Assembly: GCA_964479535.1 (NCBI GenBank)
Contig: CAYZMM010000018.1
Coordinates: 1 to 64,000 of the forward strand
Length of the DNA stretch: 64,000 nt
Direction: 5' to 3'
DNA from: S015-6 sp964479535
GTDB taxonomy: Bacteria; Desulfobacterota; DSWW01
Below the pieces are notes generated by a model. That model made no database searches and had not been told where the DNA came from. It saw nothing but the letters and a program-made list of their open reading frames with translations. Positions within the stretch are counted from its first letter, which is position 1. Every line of letters begins with the position of its first letter. The position numbers and the translations under genes were made by a program. Of this stretch, positions 26,807-33,744 are shown piece by piece.

Positions 26807-27395
26807 GAACCTTTCGACTCGTTCTTGTCTGGTCACGGTTCCCCTTCTCACGCCCACGCAGCGGGCGGCGATCGCCGTGGACGCGCTGCCCATGTTCGAG
26901 CAAGAGGCCAAAAAGAGGCTTGCGACAAGCACGGGCGGGAATGCACCCCGGCCTACGGAAAAAATTCCGGAGGCGGACCAAGGCGAGTCCCGCGAGCACG
27001 CGCTGCCCATGTTCGAGCAAGAGGCCAAAAAGAGGCAGCAGGAACATGGGCAGACAGCCCCAGGAAAGCCCAAAACAGTTCCGGAAAAAATTCCGGAAGT
27101 GATGGGCGAGGCCCGCGAGCAAGAGGCCAAAAAGAGGATGGAGGTGCGCAAGGGGAACCAGCCTGGGGCAAGTACGGAAAAAATTCCGGACTTGGACCAA
27201 GGCAAAGCTTCCGAGCACGCGGCCAAAAAGAGGATGGAGAAAGGGCGTCCCCAGAAAGGTACGGAAAAAATTCCGGAGGATACCGGCGAGTCCCGCGAGC
27301 ACGCGGCCAGGATGCGGCCGGAAATCGCCGTCTGCGCTTCTTTCCCGGTCGACCCTTGTTCGGGTATTCACCTAGTCAGTATCGCCCTAGAATGA
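26805..27395 (+). CDS. ParB-linker-like tandem-repeat protein (possibly degenerate)
   Basis: 196 residues, the only plus-strand ORF of the element. LTPTQRAAIAVDALPMFEQE resembles the helical segment following the nuclease domain in phage/plasmid ParB-like proteins (LTxSQRAAxAVExLP). It is followed by about four imperfect copies of EAKKR(M/Q/L)...G...TEKIPE...GE(S/A)REHA. The ParB nuclease domain in front and the HTH normally behind are both missing, and the last 30 residues are not repeat-like. It shares its start codon region with the divergent peptidase gene. It could be an expanded linker peptide, or debris of a ParB gene whose repeats recombined. Expression is uncertain. Confidence 0.5.
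   Translation: MNLSTRSCLVTVPLLTPTQRAAIAVDALPMFEQEAKKRLATSTGGNAPRPTEKIPEADQGESREHALPMFEQEAKKRQQEHGQTAPGKPKTVPEKIPEVMGEAREQEAKKRMEVRKGNQPGASTEKIPDLDQGKASEHAAKKRMEKGRPQKGTEKIPEDTGESREHAARMRPEIAVCASFPVDPCSGIHLVSIALE
26883..27315 (+). repeat. Tandem imperfect repeats encoding EAKKR...EKIPE units
   Basis: The string GCGCTGCCCATGTTCGAG begins at 26883 and again at 27000, 117 bases (39 codons) apart. The core GAAAAAATTCCGGA, itself nearly palindromic, recurs four times at roughly 26958, 27084, 27176 and 27261. Unit lengths shrink along the array (about 117, 120, 100 and 85 bases), always a whole number of codons, so the plus-strand frame has been preserved. Confidence 0.8.
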
Positions 27396-27408
27396 GCCCC
27401 TGTGCGTC

Positions 27409-27651
27409 TCAGGAAGTGAGCGCCGTTGACTCGCCCGCGATTAGCTGAACGGCGTGCGCCACAGGCCCGCGTCCCTCTTGCCGAACGATAAAGGAAACCC
27501 TGTCGCCTGCCCGTAACAGGCGCTCGATGCCCGGGTCTATGTTCTTCTCGCACAGAAACGCGTCCCGAGAATCGCGCTGCCGCCGGACAAAGCCGAACCG
27601 CCGAACCTTACTGTAAAAGGCAACGGTCCCGCGCTCCCTCTCTTTGCTCAT
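27409..27651 (-). CDS. Cold-shock-domain protein of the element
   Basis: 80 residues. GTVAFYSKVRRFGFVRRQRDSRDAFL resembles the RNP-1/RNP-2 strands of the cold-shock domain (GTVKWFN...GYGFI...DVFV), and GDRVSFIVRQEGRGPVAHAVQL matches its last strands. The aromatic RNA-binding residues are partly kept. It is predicted to bind single-stranded nucleic acid. Its ATG overlaps the stop of the upstream small gene (ATGA). It is divergent from the chromosomal cold-shock gene at 38894. Confidence 0.75.
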   Translation of the reverse strand: MSKERERGTVAFYSKVRRFGFVRRQRDSRDAFLCEKNIDPGIERLLRAGDRVSFIVRQEGRGPVAHAVQLIAGESTALTS

Positions 27652-27890
27652 GCCCGCCGCTTTCGCCTGACACCATATTTTTCACAGATCGCGCCGAACC
27701 TATCCGGTCCTTGCCCGGTGGCGCCGCGCATCTCTTCGCGCGTCCTGAATGTCTGCCCGCGCCCGGTTTTCGGGTCCCACCTGAAGAATCGCGGACGGCC
27801 CGCCGCCCGGTGAGCGCGCCTGAACGCTTCTTTCTCGGCCAAAACCTGTTCAAGTCCGTTCCTGAAGCCTATCGCCGTTTCGTAATGCAT
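27648..27890 (-). CDS. Hypothetical protein of the element
   Basis: 80 residues, basic, with no recognised family. The central stretch RPRFFRWDPKTGRGQTFRTREEMRGATGQGPDRF looks like a small globular beta fold. It is coupled to the cold-shock gene by a four-base overlap and follows the coiled-coil gene by 13 bases, so it belongs to the same transcription unit. Confidence 0.55.
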   Translation of the reverse strand: MHYETAIGFRNGLEQVLAEKEAFRRAHRAAGRPRFFRWDPKTGRGQTFRTREEMRGATGQGPDRFGAICEKYGVRRKRRA

Positions 27891-27903
27891 CGTTTATCCT
27901 CCG

Positions 27904-28425
27904 TTAGTTGATGCCGCGAAGCCTGCAAGCCTCGCGAAAGGTAAAAGCCCTGCGCTCCCAACCTTGAAAATTGACGGGAAGCGGCAAAGGGTCCCAACCC
28001 GCAAAACCCTGAGCCGCGAGTTCGCGATTCAATTCGTCGATGCGCGCGAGCGCGTCTTTTGCGATGCTCAGCCCGTCAGAGTAGGCTTTCACGGCTTCCT
28101 CGTATTCGGCGAGTCTTTCCTGCCTTGCCCTTTCGCTCGCTGCCTGCCGTTCCCGCTGGACTATCGCTTGCTGTTCGCTGATAGCTTTGTTGAGCAAGGA
28201 AAGCCGCTCTCGGATTCCTTCCCGCGCCTCGCGAATCGGCTCTAGCAGGTCGTCCAAGTCGCCGCCGTCGAGAAGGCCCTCGACGATATGGCGTTGCCTT
28301 TGTTCGGTCAGCCGTGCGCCCAAGCCCTCGAAATCAGCCTTCAACGCGCTCCGTTTGCTAATCAGTTCTTCGAGCCTTTTGGTCGCCGCCTGTAATCCGT
28401 CTTCTGTTTCACGATTTCTTTTCAC
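27904..28425 (-). CDS. Coiled-coil hypothetical protein of the element
   Basis: 173 residues, mostly heptad-like helix (GLQAATKRLEELISKRSALK and the Q/R/A-rich middle), with a C-terminal non-helical tail FAGWDPLPLPVNFQGWERRA. It resembles the small coiled-coil proteins common among phage head or scaffold-adjacent genes, but no specific family is recognised. It lies in the block of small genes downstream of the small terminase. Confidence 0.6.
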   Translation of the reverse strand: MKRNRETEDGLQAATKRLEELISKRSALKADFEGLGARLTEQRQRHIVEGLLDGGDLDDLLEPIREAREGIRERLSLLNKAISEQQAIVQRERQAASERARQERLAEYEEAVKAYSDGLSIAKDALARIDELNRELAAQGFAGWDPLPLPVNFQGWERRAFTFREACRLRGIN

Positions 28426-28442
28426 GTCTTCTCCCTTCTCGT

Positions 28443-28703
28443 TTACAGGTCAATATCCAAGGTCGCCTTACAATGGTCTGTGAAAACCTTCATTCGCCTC
28501 TTGAAATCGACAAACGCGCCGCCGGTCGGGTCCGGCAAAGGTCCGAGTCCATACTTCTTACGAACCTGCTCAACCGCCCCGAATGCCTCGTTTGCGTTGC
28601 TCAACGCCCCGTAATACACCCTCACGGCATCTCGAAGCAGGGTTTCGCCCATCAGTTTCCGCGCGTTGTCGCACTCTAGCTTCTTCATATCGTTGTCTTG
28701 CAT
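28443..28703 (-). CDS. Hypothetical protein of the element
   Basis: 86 residues. Helical N-terminus (DNARKLMGETLLRDAVRVYYGALSNANEAFGAVEQVRKKYGL) and a short C-terminal FVDFKRRMKVFTDHCKATL. It follows the 128-residue gene in the same direction and precedes the coiled-coil gene by 17 bases. No function can be assigned. Confidence 0.55.
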   Translation of the reverse strand: MQDNDMKKLECDNARKLMGETLLRDAVRVYYGALSNANEAFGAVEQVRKKYGLGPLPDPTGGAFVDFKRRMKVFTDHCKATLDIDL

Positions 28704-28833
28704 CTTTTCGCCCTTTCGTTGTTGGTTATTGCCTTTCTTGGCCTATTGTGGCCCCGCCCGGGGGCCGTTCCATTCCCTGTGTTCTGTCGTTCCCGGTAGC
28801 GCATGGAAGAACGACGCGCGCGCCGTGAACATT

Positions 28834-29220
28834 TCAACCTTTCGTGTAGTCATCAAAGCATCCCACGAGCCCGGCCGCCTGCCGGTCCGCGTGCCGTTCT
28901 TCAAGAATCTTCCGTTCGTCATCTCGCAATAGGTCGTTGTCTCGGAGATACCGCAAACGTGCCGGTCCTGTGTCTGGTTCCTGGTCGGCCTCGAATTTCC
29001 AGAACCCGGCCGGCCGCCATCCTTCCAAGCCTCTTTGGTATGACCGCGCCATCAAAGTTTCCCGGTGACGAAAGTAAAGTTCTTTCGTTCTCTCGTCGGC
29101 CCACCGCAGCGCCGATTTCGAGCCGTCCAAGTGAAGGCCCGCTTCGAGAAAAAAAGCATCATCGCCCGTCAATCGTCCTATGCTTCGTGTCCGGCTTCTC
29201 CGTTTCCTGTTCGTCGGCAT
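28834..29220 (-). CDS. Hypothetical protein of the element
   Basis: 128 residues, rich in Arg and Asp/Glu. WKFEADQEPDTGPARLRYLRDNDLLRDDERKILEERHADRQAAG is predicted helical. It begins two bases after the small terminase gene ends, so it is probably co-translated with it. In phages this position often holds packaging or head-related genes, but no family is recognised here. Confidence 0.6.
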   Translation of the reverse strand: MPTNRKRRSRTRSIGRLTGDDAFFLEAGLHLDGSKSALRWADERTKELYFRHRETLMARSYQRGLEGWRPAGFWKFEADQEPDTGPARLRYLRDNDLLRDDERKILEERHADRQAAGLVGCFDDYTKG

Positions 29221-29222
29221 TG

Positions 29223-29588
29223 TTACTTATCTCCCATGCCCGGGGGTCGCCCCACAGAATCGCGAAGCGGTTCAAGGTCGAGATTCAACATCGCGAGGCA
29301 TTTCAAAACCTGAGCCCGTGCGTCGCGTTCAACCGACAAGAGGGGATGACTCTTCCGCTGTCCCCACCTATCAACAACAACCATCCCATCATCTTTAATC
29401 TGTAACTGAGCAAGCCAAAGGCGAGTCGTTGCCTCGGCCCCCATACGGATGATAGCCTTCCCGCCGCCGTCCTCGATTTGGTATTCCGCTGCGATGCCAT
29501 CCCAAAGGGTCGTGGCCTCGGCCTCGATGGTTTCCGGCTTCGATGCCTTACCCGCCTTTTTTCTCGTTTTCTGCGCCGACTTTTTCAA
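29223..29588 (-). CDS. P27-family-like phage small terminase subunit
   Basis: 121 residues. A basic lysine-rich start is followed by an alpha/beta segment and the C-terminal signature HPLLSVERDARAQVLKCLAMLNLDLEPLRD, which matches the P27-type small terminase pattern (HPLxxxERxAxxxxxxxLxxLGL(D/T)P). It would recognise the element's own packaging site and redirect a helper phage's large terminase. It overlaps the primase stop by four bases. No large terminase is present in the element, which points to a satellite and not a complete phage. Confidence 0.7.
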   Translation of the reverse strand: MKKSAQKTRKKAGKASKPETIEAEATTLWDGIAAEYQIEDGGGKAIIRMGAEATTRLWLAQLQIKDDGMVVVDRWGQRKSHPLLSVERDARAQVLKCLAMLNLDLEPLRDSVGRPPGMGDK

Positions 29589-30931
29589 AGGAAACCCTCA
29601 TTAAAATTCACGCTGAGATACCCATCGGTCCCGCGCTTCCGGCCCCTAAGATTCGACCTACCCCCGGGGGTGCCTTCATTCAGCCCTGCCTCAACCCAAG
29701 TCCGAACGGGAACGGCGGCCTTGTGCATATCGGTTATGTCTTTGCCGCGAACCGGGGGCCATCGCCTCGCCTTCGGGAAATGCCGCATCCACCACAAGGA
29801 CTCTTTAGCCCCGGCCGCGTCCGAATCGAGAGCGAGAAGAACCGCGTCCGCATCCCTGAGCCGGGCCGCTGCCTTCTCGTCCGGCCTCGCCTGTGCGCTT
29901 CCCAGGATGACAACCCGGCATAGGTCCCGGGCCTCTTGCCACAAGAGCAAGCCGTCAAGCTCAGACTCGACAACCGCGAACCCGGCCGCCTCGCCCGGGA
30001 GAACCCACGTCTGAGAAGAGCCGCCCGAAACGTGGACGTAACGCGGTTCGTCCCCCCCTGGCCGCCGTATCTTCAGCCGGAAGGGGTCGCCTTCCCCGGG
30101 ATGGGACTTGAAATCTTGAATATGCTCCTTTTCGCTTTCAGGTTCGGGGGTTGGGGGGCACTGGTCATTTGACCGGTCTTCTGCCTGTTGTCTTCGCACC
30201 CTTGTCCTGATCGTCTCTGCCGTAAGCCCCTTGGGGCTTATTTCCTTATTTTCCTCCTTTTCGCTTTCAGGTTCGGGGGTTGGGGTGTTCGGGACATTTG
30301 TCCCGTTTTTCGCCTGCACTCTCTGCGCCCTCTTCTTGATCGTGTCTGCCGGGATCTTCTCCTGGAAGAGCTTCTCGCGAAAGGACGGGATGACCAACCC
30401 CGCCGGTATCCAAAGCCGCTTGTCACCTTCAAGCCCCCAGGCCCCTCGGTCAAGGAAAAGGTCTTTCGGATTCCAACCTAAGCGCGCCGCCTTCACGGTC
30501 TCGGCCCTGAGTCCCCGTTCTTGCCCGAGCCATCGCAACGCGTCGGGGTTCCCGGCAAGGTTCCTCTCTGCCCAGGAAAGGAAGGCCCCCGCTCGCTCGC
30601 GCCATGCTTGGCAGGGAAGGGCCGCCGCCCGAGGGGTCCACGTTCCGGCCCCAGGGTTCGCCCTCGGTCCATGTCGCCGGGTTCTAGGTTCTTGTCCCAA
30701 AACGGAACACGCTTCGCGAAATCCCAGGCCCTTTACGTCTCGAAGGAATTGAATCGCATCGCCACCGCGTCCGCATTGTCGGCACCACCATTTCCCATTG
30801 TCGCCCTGTTCGGGCCATACCCTAAAACGGTCGGTCCCGCCGCACAGGGGACAAGGCCCGGCCCACTCGCCGCCGTGGGTCGCGGCAACGCGCTTTGTCG
30901 TCAACCCGGTCTTTTCCAGAAGGTCAAGCAT
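29585..30931 (-). CDS. CHC2 zinc-finger / TOPRIM DNA primase
   Basis: 448 residues from the ATG at 30931, which overlaps the upstream stop (ATGCTTGA); a longer start at 31003 is possible. The zinc ribbon is CPLCGGTDRFRVWPEQGDNG with WWCRQCGRGGDAIQF. A TOPRIM domain near the C-terminus has VVESELDGLL and ADAVLLALDSDAAG. Between them lies an internal duplication in which the segment PTPEPESEKE occurs twice, encoded by identical 32-base repeats. It should prime replication of the excised element together with the DUF3987-type helicase. Confidence 0.88.
   Translation of the reverse strand: MLDLLEKTGLTTKRVAATHGGEWAGPCPLCGGTDRFRVWPEQGDNGKWWCRQCGRGGDAIQFLRDVKGLGFREACSVLGQEPRTRRHGPRANPGAGTWTPRAAALPCQAWRERAGAFLSWAERNLAGNPDALRWLGQERGLRAETVKAARLGWNPKDLFLDRGAWGLEGDKRLWIPAGLVIPSFREKLFQEKIPADTIKKRAQRVQAKNGTNVPNTPTPEPESEKEENKEISPKGLTAETIRTRVRRQQAEDRSNDQCPPTPEPESEKEHIQDFKSHPGEGDPFRLKIRRPGGDEPRYVHVSGGSSQTWVLPGEAAGFAVVESELDGLLLWQEARDLCRVVILGSAQARPDEKAAARLRDADAVLLALDSDAAGAKESLWWMRHFPKARRWPPVRGKDITDMHKAAVPVRTWVEAGLNEGTPGGRSNLRGRKRGTDGYLSVNFNEGFL
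30125..30285 (-). repeat. 32-bp direct repeats inside the primase gene
   Basis: The 32 bases at 30125-30156 are repeated exactly at 30254-30285, 129 bases (43 codons) apart. They encode the Pro/Glu-rich PTPEPESEKE. The preceding segments, IPADTIKKRAQRVQA and LTAETIRTRVRRQQA, are also related, so a module of about 43 residues was duplicated in frame. Confidence 0.85.
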
Positions 30932-31436
30932 CGCCGCCCCGACTTTGGTCGCTTTTGTCGCTTTTGTCGCGTCCTCTGGTTCGTGATTTCCAAAACTCGG
31001 CACAGGCCCTTTGCCGGTCCCATTTGCATTCCTGGCAAGTTCTCACCCTATGCTCTTCACAGGCCGCAAGAAGGATTCCCTTCCAAAGACTGAGTGATTC
31101 CTCGAAGGTTTCCAGGGAACCCAAGCCTTGCCGATTCCTTGCCCATATCGTCTCAAGGTTTCCCTCTGCCTCTTGTAACTGCGCGTGTATTTCAGGATGT
31201 TTCCGGCGAATATGTTCGAGCAGCCCCGCCACATACTGGGCCTTGATTTCGCCGAGGGCTTCCTTGAACAAGAAGGAAAGGGTTTCGTCCGAACCCGAGT
31301 CTTTGCCCCTGTTCGGTTCAACCCTAATCTGTCGGGCCTTCTCCAAGTAACTCAATTTTTCCTCCTGCACAGGGTGCGACGAAAGCGATAAAAGCGACGA
31401 AAGGGTCATGCCGCCCCGTTCGTCCTGAGTCTCCAC
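30924..31436 (-). CDS. Hypothetical helical protein with C-terminal Cys motif
   Basis: 170 residues. Long amphipathic helices (ETLSFLFKEALGEIKAQYVAGLLEHIRRKHPEIHAQLQEAEGN) are followed by HRVRTCQECKWDRQRACAEFW, where three cysteines could bind metal. It overlaps the helicase gene upstream by about 30 bases and the primase downstream, so all three are probably translationally coupled. It may be a replication accessory protein; this is inferred only from its position. Confidence 0.65.
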   Translation of the reverse strand: METQDERGGMTLSSLLSLSSHPVQEEKLSYLEKARQIRVEPNRGKDSGSDETLSFLFKEALGEIKAQYVAGLLEHIRRKHPEIHAQLQEAEGNLETIWARNRQGLGSLETFEESLSLWKGILLAACEEHRVRTCQECKWDRQRACAEFWKSRTRGRDKSDKSDQSRGGDA

Positions 31437-32773
31437 CGCTCAGAAGGCCGCCCGCCCGTTGAAACCTTTTCACAGACAATCCGGCCACAGTTCTGTAGCA
31501 TCGTGAGTGCCCGGCCTATTTCGTCATCGCCTTTATGCCGACTGAACAGGTCTCGAATCTCAGTCCGACTCAAGCCGCCTTCTGGGTTCGCTTTCAGCCC
31601 TTCAAGAATGCGGTCGGCCGTGGGGTCGCCCGTTGCATCCCCGAAGATGTACCGGGCCGATGCCTCGACAAAATCCCAGACCGCTAGAGCCGCGAGAAGA
31701 TGCTCGCGATTTATCTGTTTGCTTTGGTCGAGAAGCGCATAGACGGAAGCGAGCCGGACGGTCTGCGCCTCGGCCCGGGACGTGACGGCCCCGAGAAGGC
31801 CCGGCTTCCCTTCCGAAAGCTCAGGATAGACGGCCCGCCAGACTTCAAGGGCCTCGGGGGTCCAGACAATGCGCTCAGTCTGTGAAGCAAAGACAACCGC
31901 CCGGCCGAGCGATTCCAGACAGGAAGCAAGGTCGGACTCTTGAAGGTTCCCGCCCTCGGGTAAAGCCTTCGAGCGCCGCACGCAAGCCCATAGGAACCGA
32001 TTTCCGAAGCCGTTCGCCGCGTCGGTCCTGCTCAGGTCCCGCCGAAGATCTTCGCGCGTGACGTGGCCGATAATCGAAATATGGCTTCTACTCGCGGCCG
32101 CCGGACTGTTCTTTGTGAGAACCTGAAGGTTTCCCGAGTCCCAGGCCCGACGGACAATCGCGGAAAGGATGTTCCCCTCGCGATTCATCGTCCGAAGGAC
32201 CGAGGCGAATTCGGACTCAACGACGAGTAGTCTTTTGTCCGCAACGCCCGGGTCGGTTTCAACGTCCTGATAGCCGATAATTTCCTTTGCTTGCCGGATC
32301 GGTTCGCGCTTCGTGATTGCGTCTCGAACCGCCCATATCAAGCCCTCGCCGGACGACAAACCTTCCTTGATTCGGCCCTCGCCCCAGGGTTCATCTATGA
32401 CCGAGAAGGCCCGTTTGACGTGGCCCCAGGATGTTCCCTTCCGGCCCTTAGCAGTCTCGCCCACAAGAACAAGATAAAGGTTTGTCCGATGCCGGTCGGC
32501 CTCGACAACAAAGTGCGGGCCGTCCCCTATCGCGTTCCCAAACGCGACAAGGAATTGAAGTAGAACGGCCGCAGGGTCCGCTTCTGTATGGGGTTCAATG
32601 ATATGAACGAAATCACCGGCGAGCCCGTGGAATGCTTCCGGGGCCAGTGGGTCCGGCCAAGAGGGTTCGGTAACAGGTTTCGCCGTATTCGCCCGAGAAT
32701 ACTCTGTTCGCTCTTCGGTGATTCGTGCCTCTGCCTCTTCGCGGATTTGCTCCGCTGTCACGGTCACGCTCAT
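31406..32773 (-). CDS. DUF3987-type helicase/ATPase replication protein
   Basis: 455 residues. After an N-terminal linker, PEAFHGLAGDFVHIIEPHTEADPAAVLLQFLVAFGNAIG is the conserved DUF3987 lead-in. NLYLVLVGETAKGRKGTSW is its Walker A-like loop, and later LLVVESEFASVLRTMNREGNILSAIVRRAWDSG holds the Walker B-like acidic pair. The C-terminus is a winged-helix-like region (GLSRTEIRDLFSRHKGDDEI). This family is common in phages and satellites beside a primase. Its start overlaps the AlpA-like gene stop (ATGA). Confidence 0.82.
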   Translation of the reverse strand: MSVTVTAEQIREEAEARITEERTEYSRANTAKPVTEPSWPDPLAPEAFHGLAGDFVHIIEPHTEADPAAVLLQFLVAFGNAIGDGPHFVVEADRHRTNLYLVLVGETAKGRKGTSWGHVKRAFSVIDEPWGEGRIKEGLSSGEGLIWAVRDAITKREPIRQAKEIIGYQDVETDPGVADKRLLVVESEFASVLRTMNREGNILSAIVRRAWDSGNLQVLTKNSPAAASRSHISIIGHVTREDLRRDLSRTDAANGFGNRFLWACVRRSKALPEGGNLQESDLASCLESLGRAVVFASQTERIVWTPEALEVWRAVYPELSEGKPGLLGAVTSRAEAQTVRLASVYALLDQSKQINREHLLAALAVWDFVEASARYIFGDATGDPTADRILEGLKANPEGGLSRTEIRDLFSRHKGDDEIGRALTMLQNCGRIVCEKVSTGGRPSERWRLRTNGAA

Positions 32774-33039
32774 ACGTCATCTCGCCGCCGCGCCCGGGGG
32801 GAAGGCCGCTCGTCTCGTATCGGCCGCGAACGCGTCTCTAACCAATCAACAACGTTTCGAGCCGGATACACAACCTTGCAACCGATTCTAAACGCGCCGT
32901 CGGGTCCTTGCCCTTGCGAGTCAAGGTTTGCGAGACTCTTCGGAGAGACTACGCCGCCCGAAAATCGCCTGATTTCTCCGCGCGCCACAATCGGAGAGTC
33001 CCACCGCTTCAACATTTCCTCGAAAATCGCCTTATCCAT
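32770..33039 (-). CDS. AlpA/excisionase-like helix-turn-helix protein
   Basis: 89 residues. FSGGVVSPKSLANLDSQGQGPDGAFRIGCKVVYPARNVVDWLETR fits the small MerR-like wHTH used by AlpA and excisionases (choose, name, link to a WLE end). It would regulate the element's genes and assist excision. GGAGGTAACTT precedes the ATG at a strong distance. An inverted repeat GGGACA-N12-TGTCCC lies about 60 bases upstream of its start. It is the first gene of the replication block. Confidence 0.75.
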   Translation of the reverse strand: MDKAIFEEMLKRWDSPIVARGEIRRFSGGVVSPKSLANLDSQGQGPDGAFRIGCKVVYPARNVVDWLETRSRPIRDERPSPRARRRDDV

Positions 33040-33094
33040 AAGTTACCTCCAGAAGGGGTTTTCTTCCTAGAGACAGGATAGGCGACGATGGGAG

Positions 33095-33118
33095 GGGACA
33101 GTCACTAGCGAATGTCCC
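33095..33118. promoter_or_regulatory. Inverted repeat upstream of the AlpA-like gene (candidate operator)
   Basis: GGGACA at 33095-33100 and TGTCCC at 33113-33118 are separated by 12 bases. The site sits between the stop of the 33121 gene and the AlpA-like gene start, where a regulatory site for the replication block would be expected. No clear -35/-10 pair was found. Confidence 0.4.
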
Positions 33119-33120
33119 AA

Positions 33121-33744
33121 CTATTTCTTTCGGAGGGGATTCCTTGCGATGCGCTTACGGATGTGGTCAGGATGGAGGGTTTCGCTCTCCCCGGTATCAG
33201 GGTCTTTCAACGTTCTGGATACTATCTCGCACGCTCGCTTAAAACTATGGCCCTGTCTGAGACAAAGATGGTTGATGGTTTCTTGTATTCTTCTGTTGCG
33301 CTCGCCCCGGTCGCGTGCCCTTACTCGCCGGGTCTCTTCCGCGCCTTTCGTCCGGTCCTCTTTTGCCTTCGCGCCATAGACCGCCAAAGGTACAAAGCTC
33401 TTCTCCACTTGGGCAAGGTCAATCTCCGACTGCGCCCGGGCCATGCAAAGATCGAATCTATCCAGGTCGGAAACTTGGCCGAATTCGTCTATGAGACTTT
33501 CGGCTTCTACGATTTCGTCAAGCCCGACTCCAAGCCGTTCCGCGTGCGGTTTCCATTTCGCGATTCGGCCACCGGGAGAATTTGCCTGTAACACTTCAAG
33601 CAAGGCTTCTGTGTCTTCAGGCCCGCCCCGGATGTATCCATGAACAAAACCGCCGCGCCGATACTCTATGCGCTCAACCGGCCTCTTGCTCGGCTTCGGC
33701 TTCGGGGTCTGCGCCTTGCTCTTTGTCTTCTGCTTTCGCTTCAC
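33121..33744 (-). CDS. Hypothetical regulatory-type protein next to integrase
   Basis: 207 residues with a very basic N-terminus (KRKQKTKSKAQTPKPKPSKR) and a C-terminal segment HSFKRACEIVSRTLKDPDTGESETLHPDHIRKRIARNP that looks like a helix-turn-helix. The middle is helical and acidic. It overlaps the integrase 3' end by about 70 bases in another frame. The exact start is uncertain. It may be a regulator or directionality factor; no family is recognised. Confidence 0.6.
   Translation of the reverse strand: MKRKQKTKSKAQTPKPKPSKRPVERIEYRRGGFVHGYIRGGPEDTEALLEVLQANSPGGRIAKWKPHAERLGVGLDEIVEAESLIDEFGQVSDLDRFDLCMARAQSEIDLAQVEKSFVPLAVYGAKAKEDRTKGAEETRRVRARDRGERNRRIQETINHLCLRQGHSFKRACEIVSRTLKDPDTGESETLHPDHIRKRIARNPLRKK

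Noticed and set aside
26456..27226. 256-residue version of the HExxH peptidase
   Set aside because: The first 140 residues are antisense to the EKIPE repeat ORF and low in complexity; the ATG at 26806 has a ribosome site and starts the globular domain.
26883..27315. CRISPR array
   Set aside because: Units are imperfect, unequal in length, in frame and protein-coding; there are no uniform spacers and no cas genes in the window.
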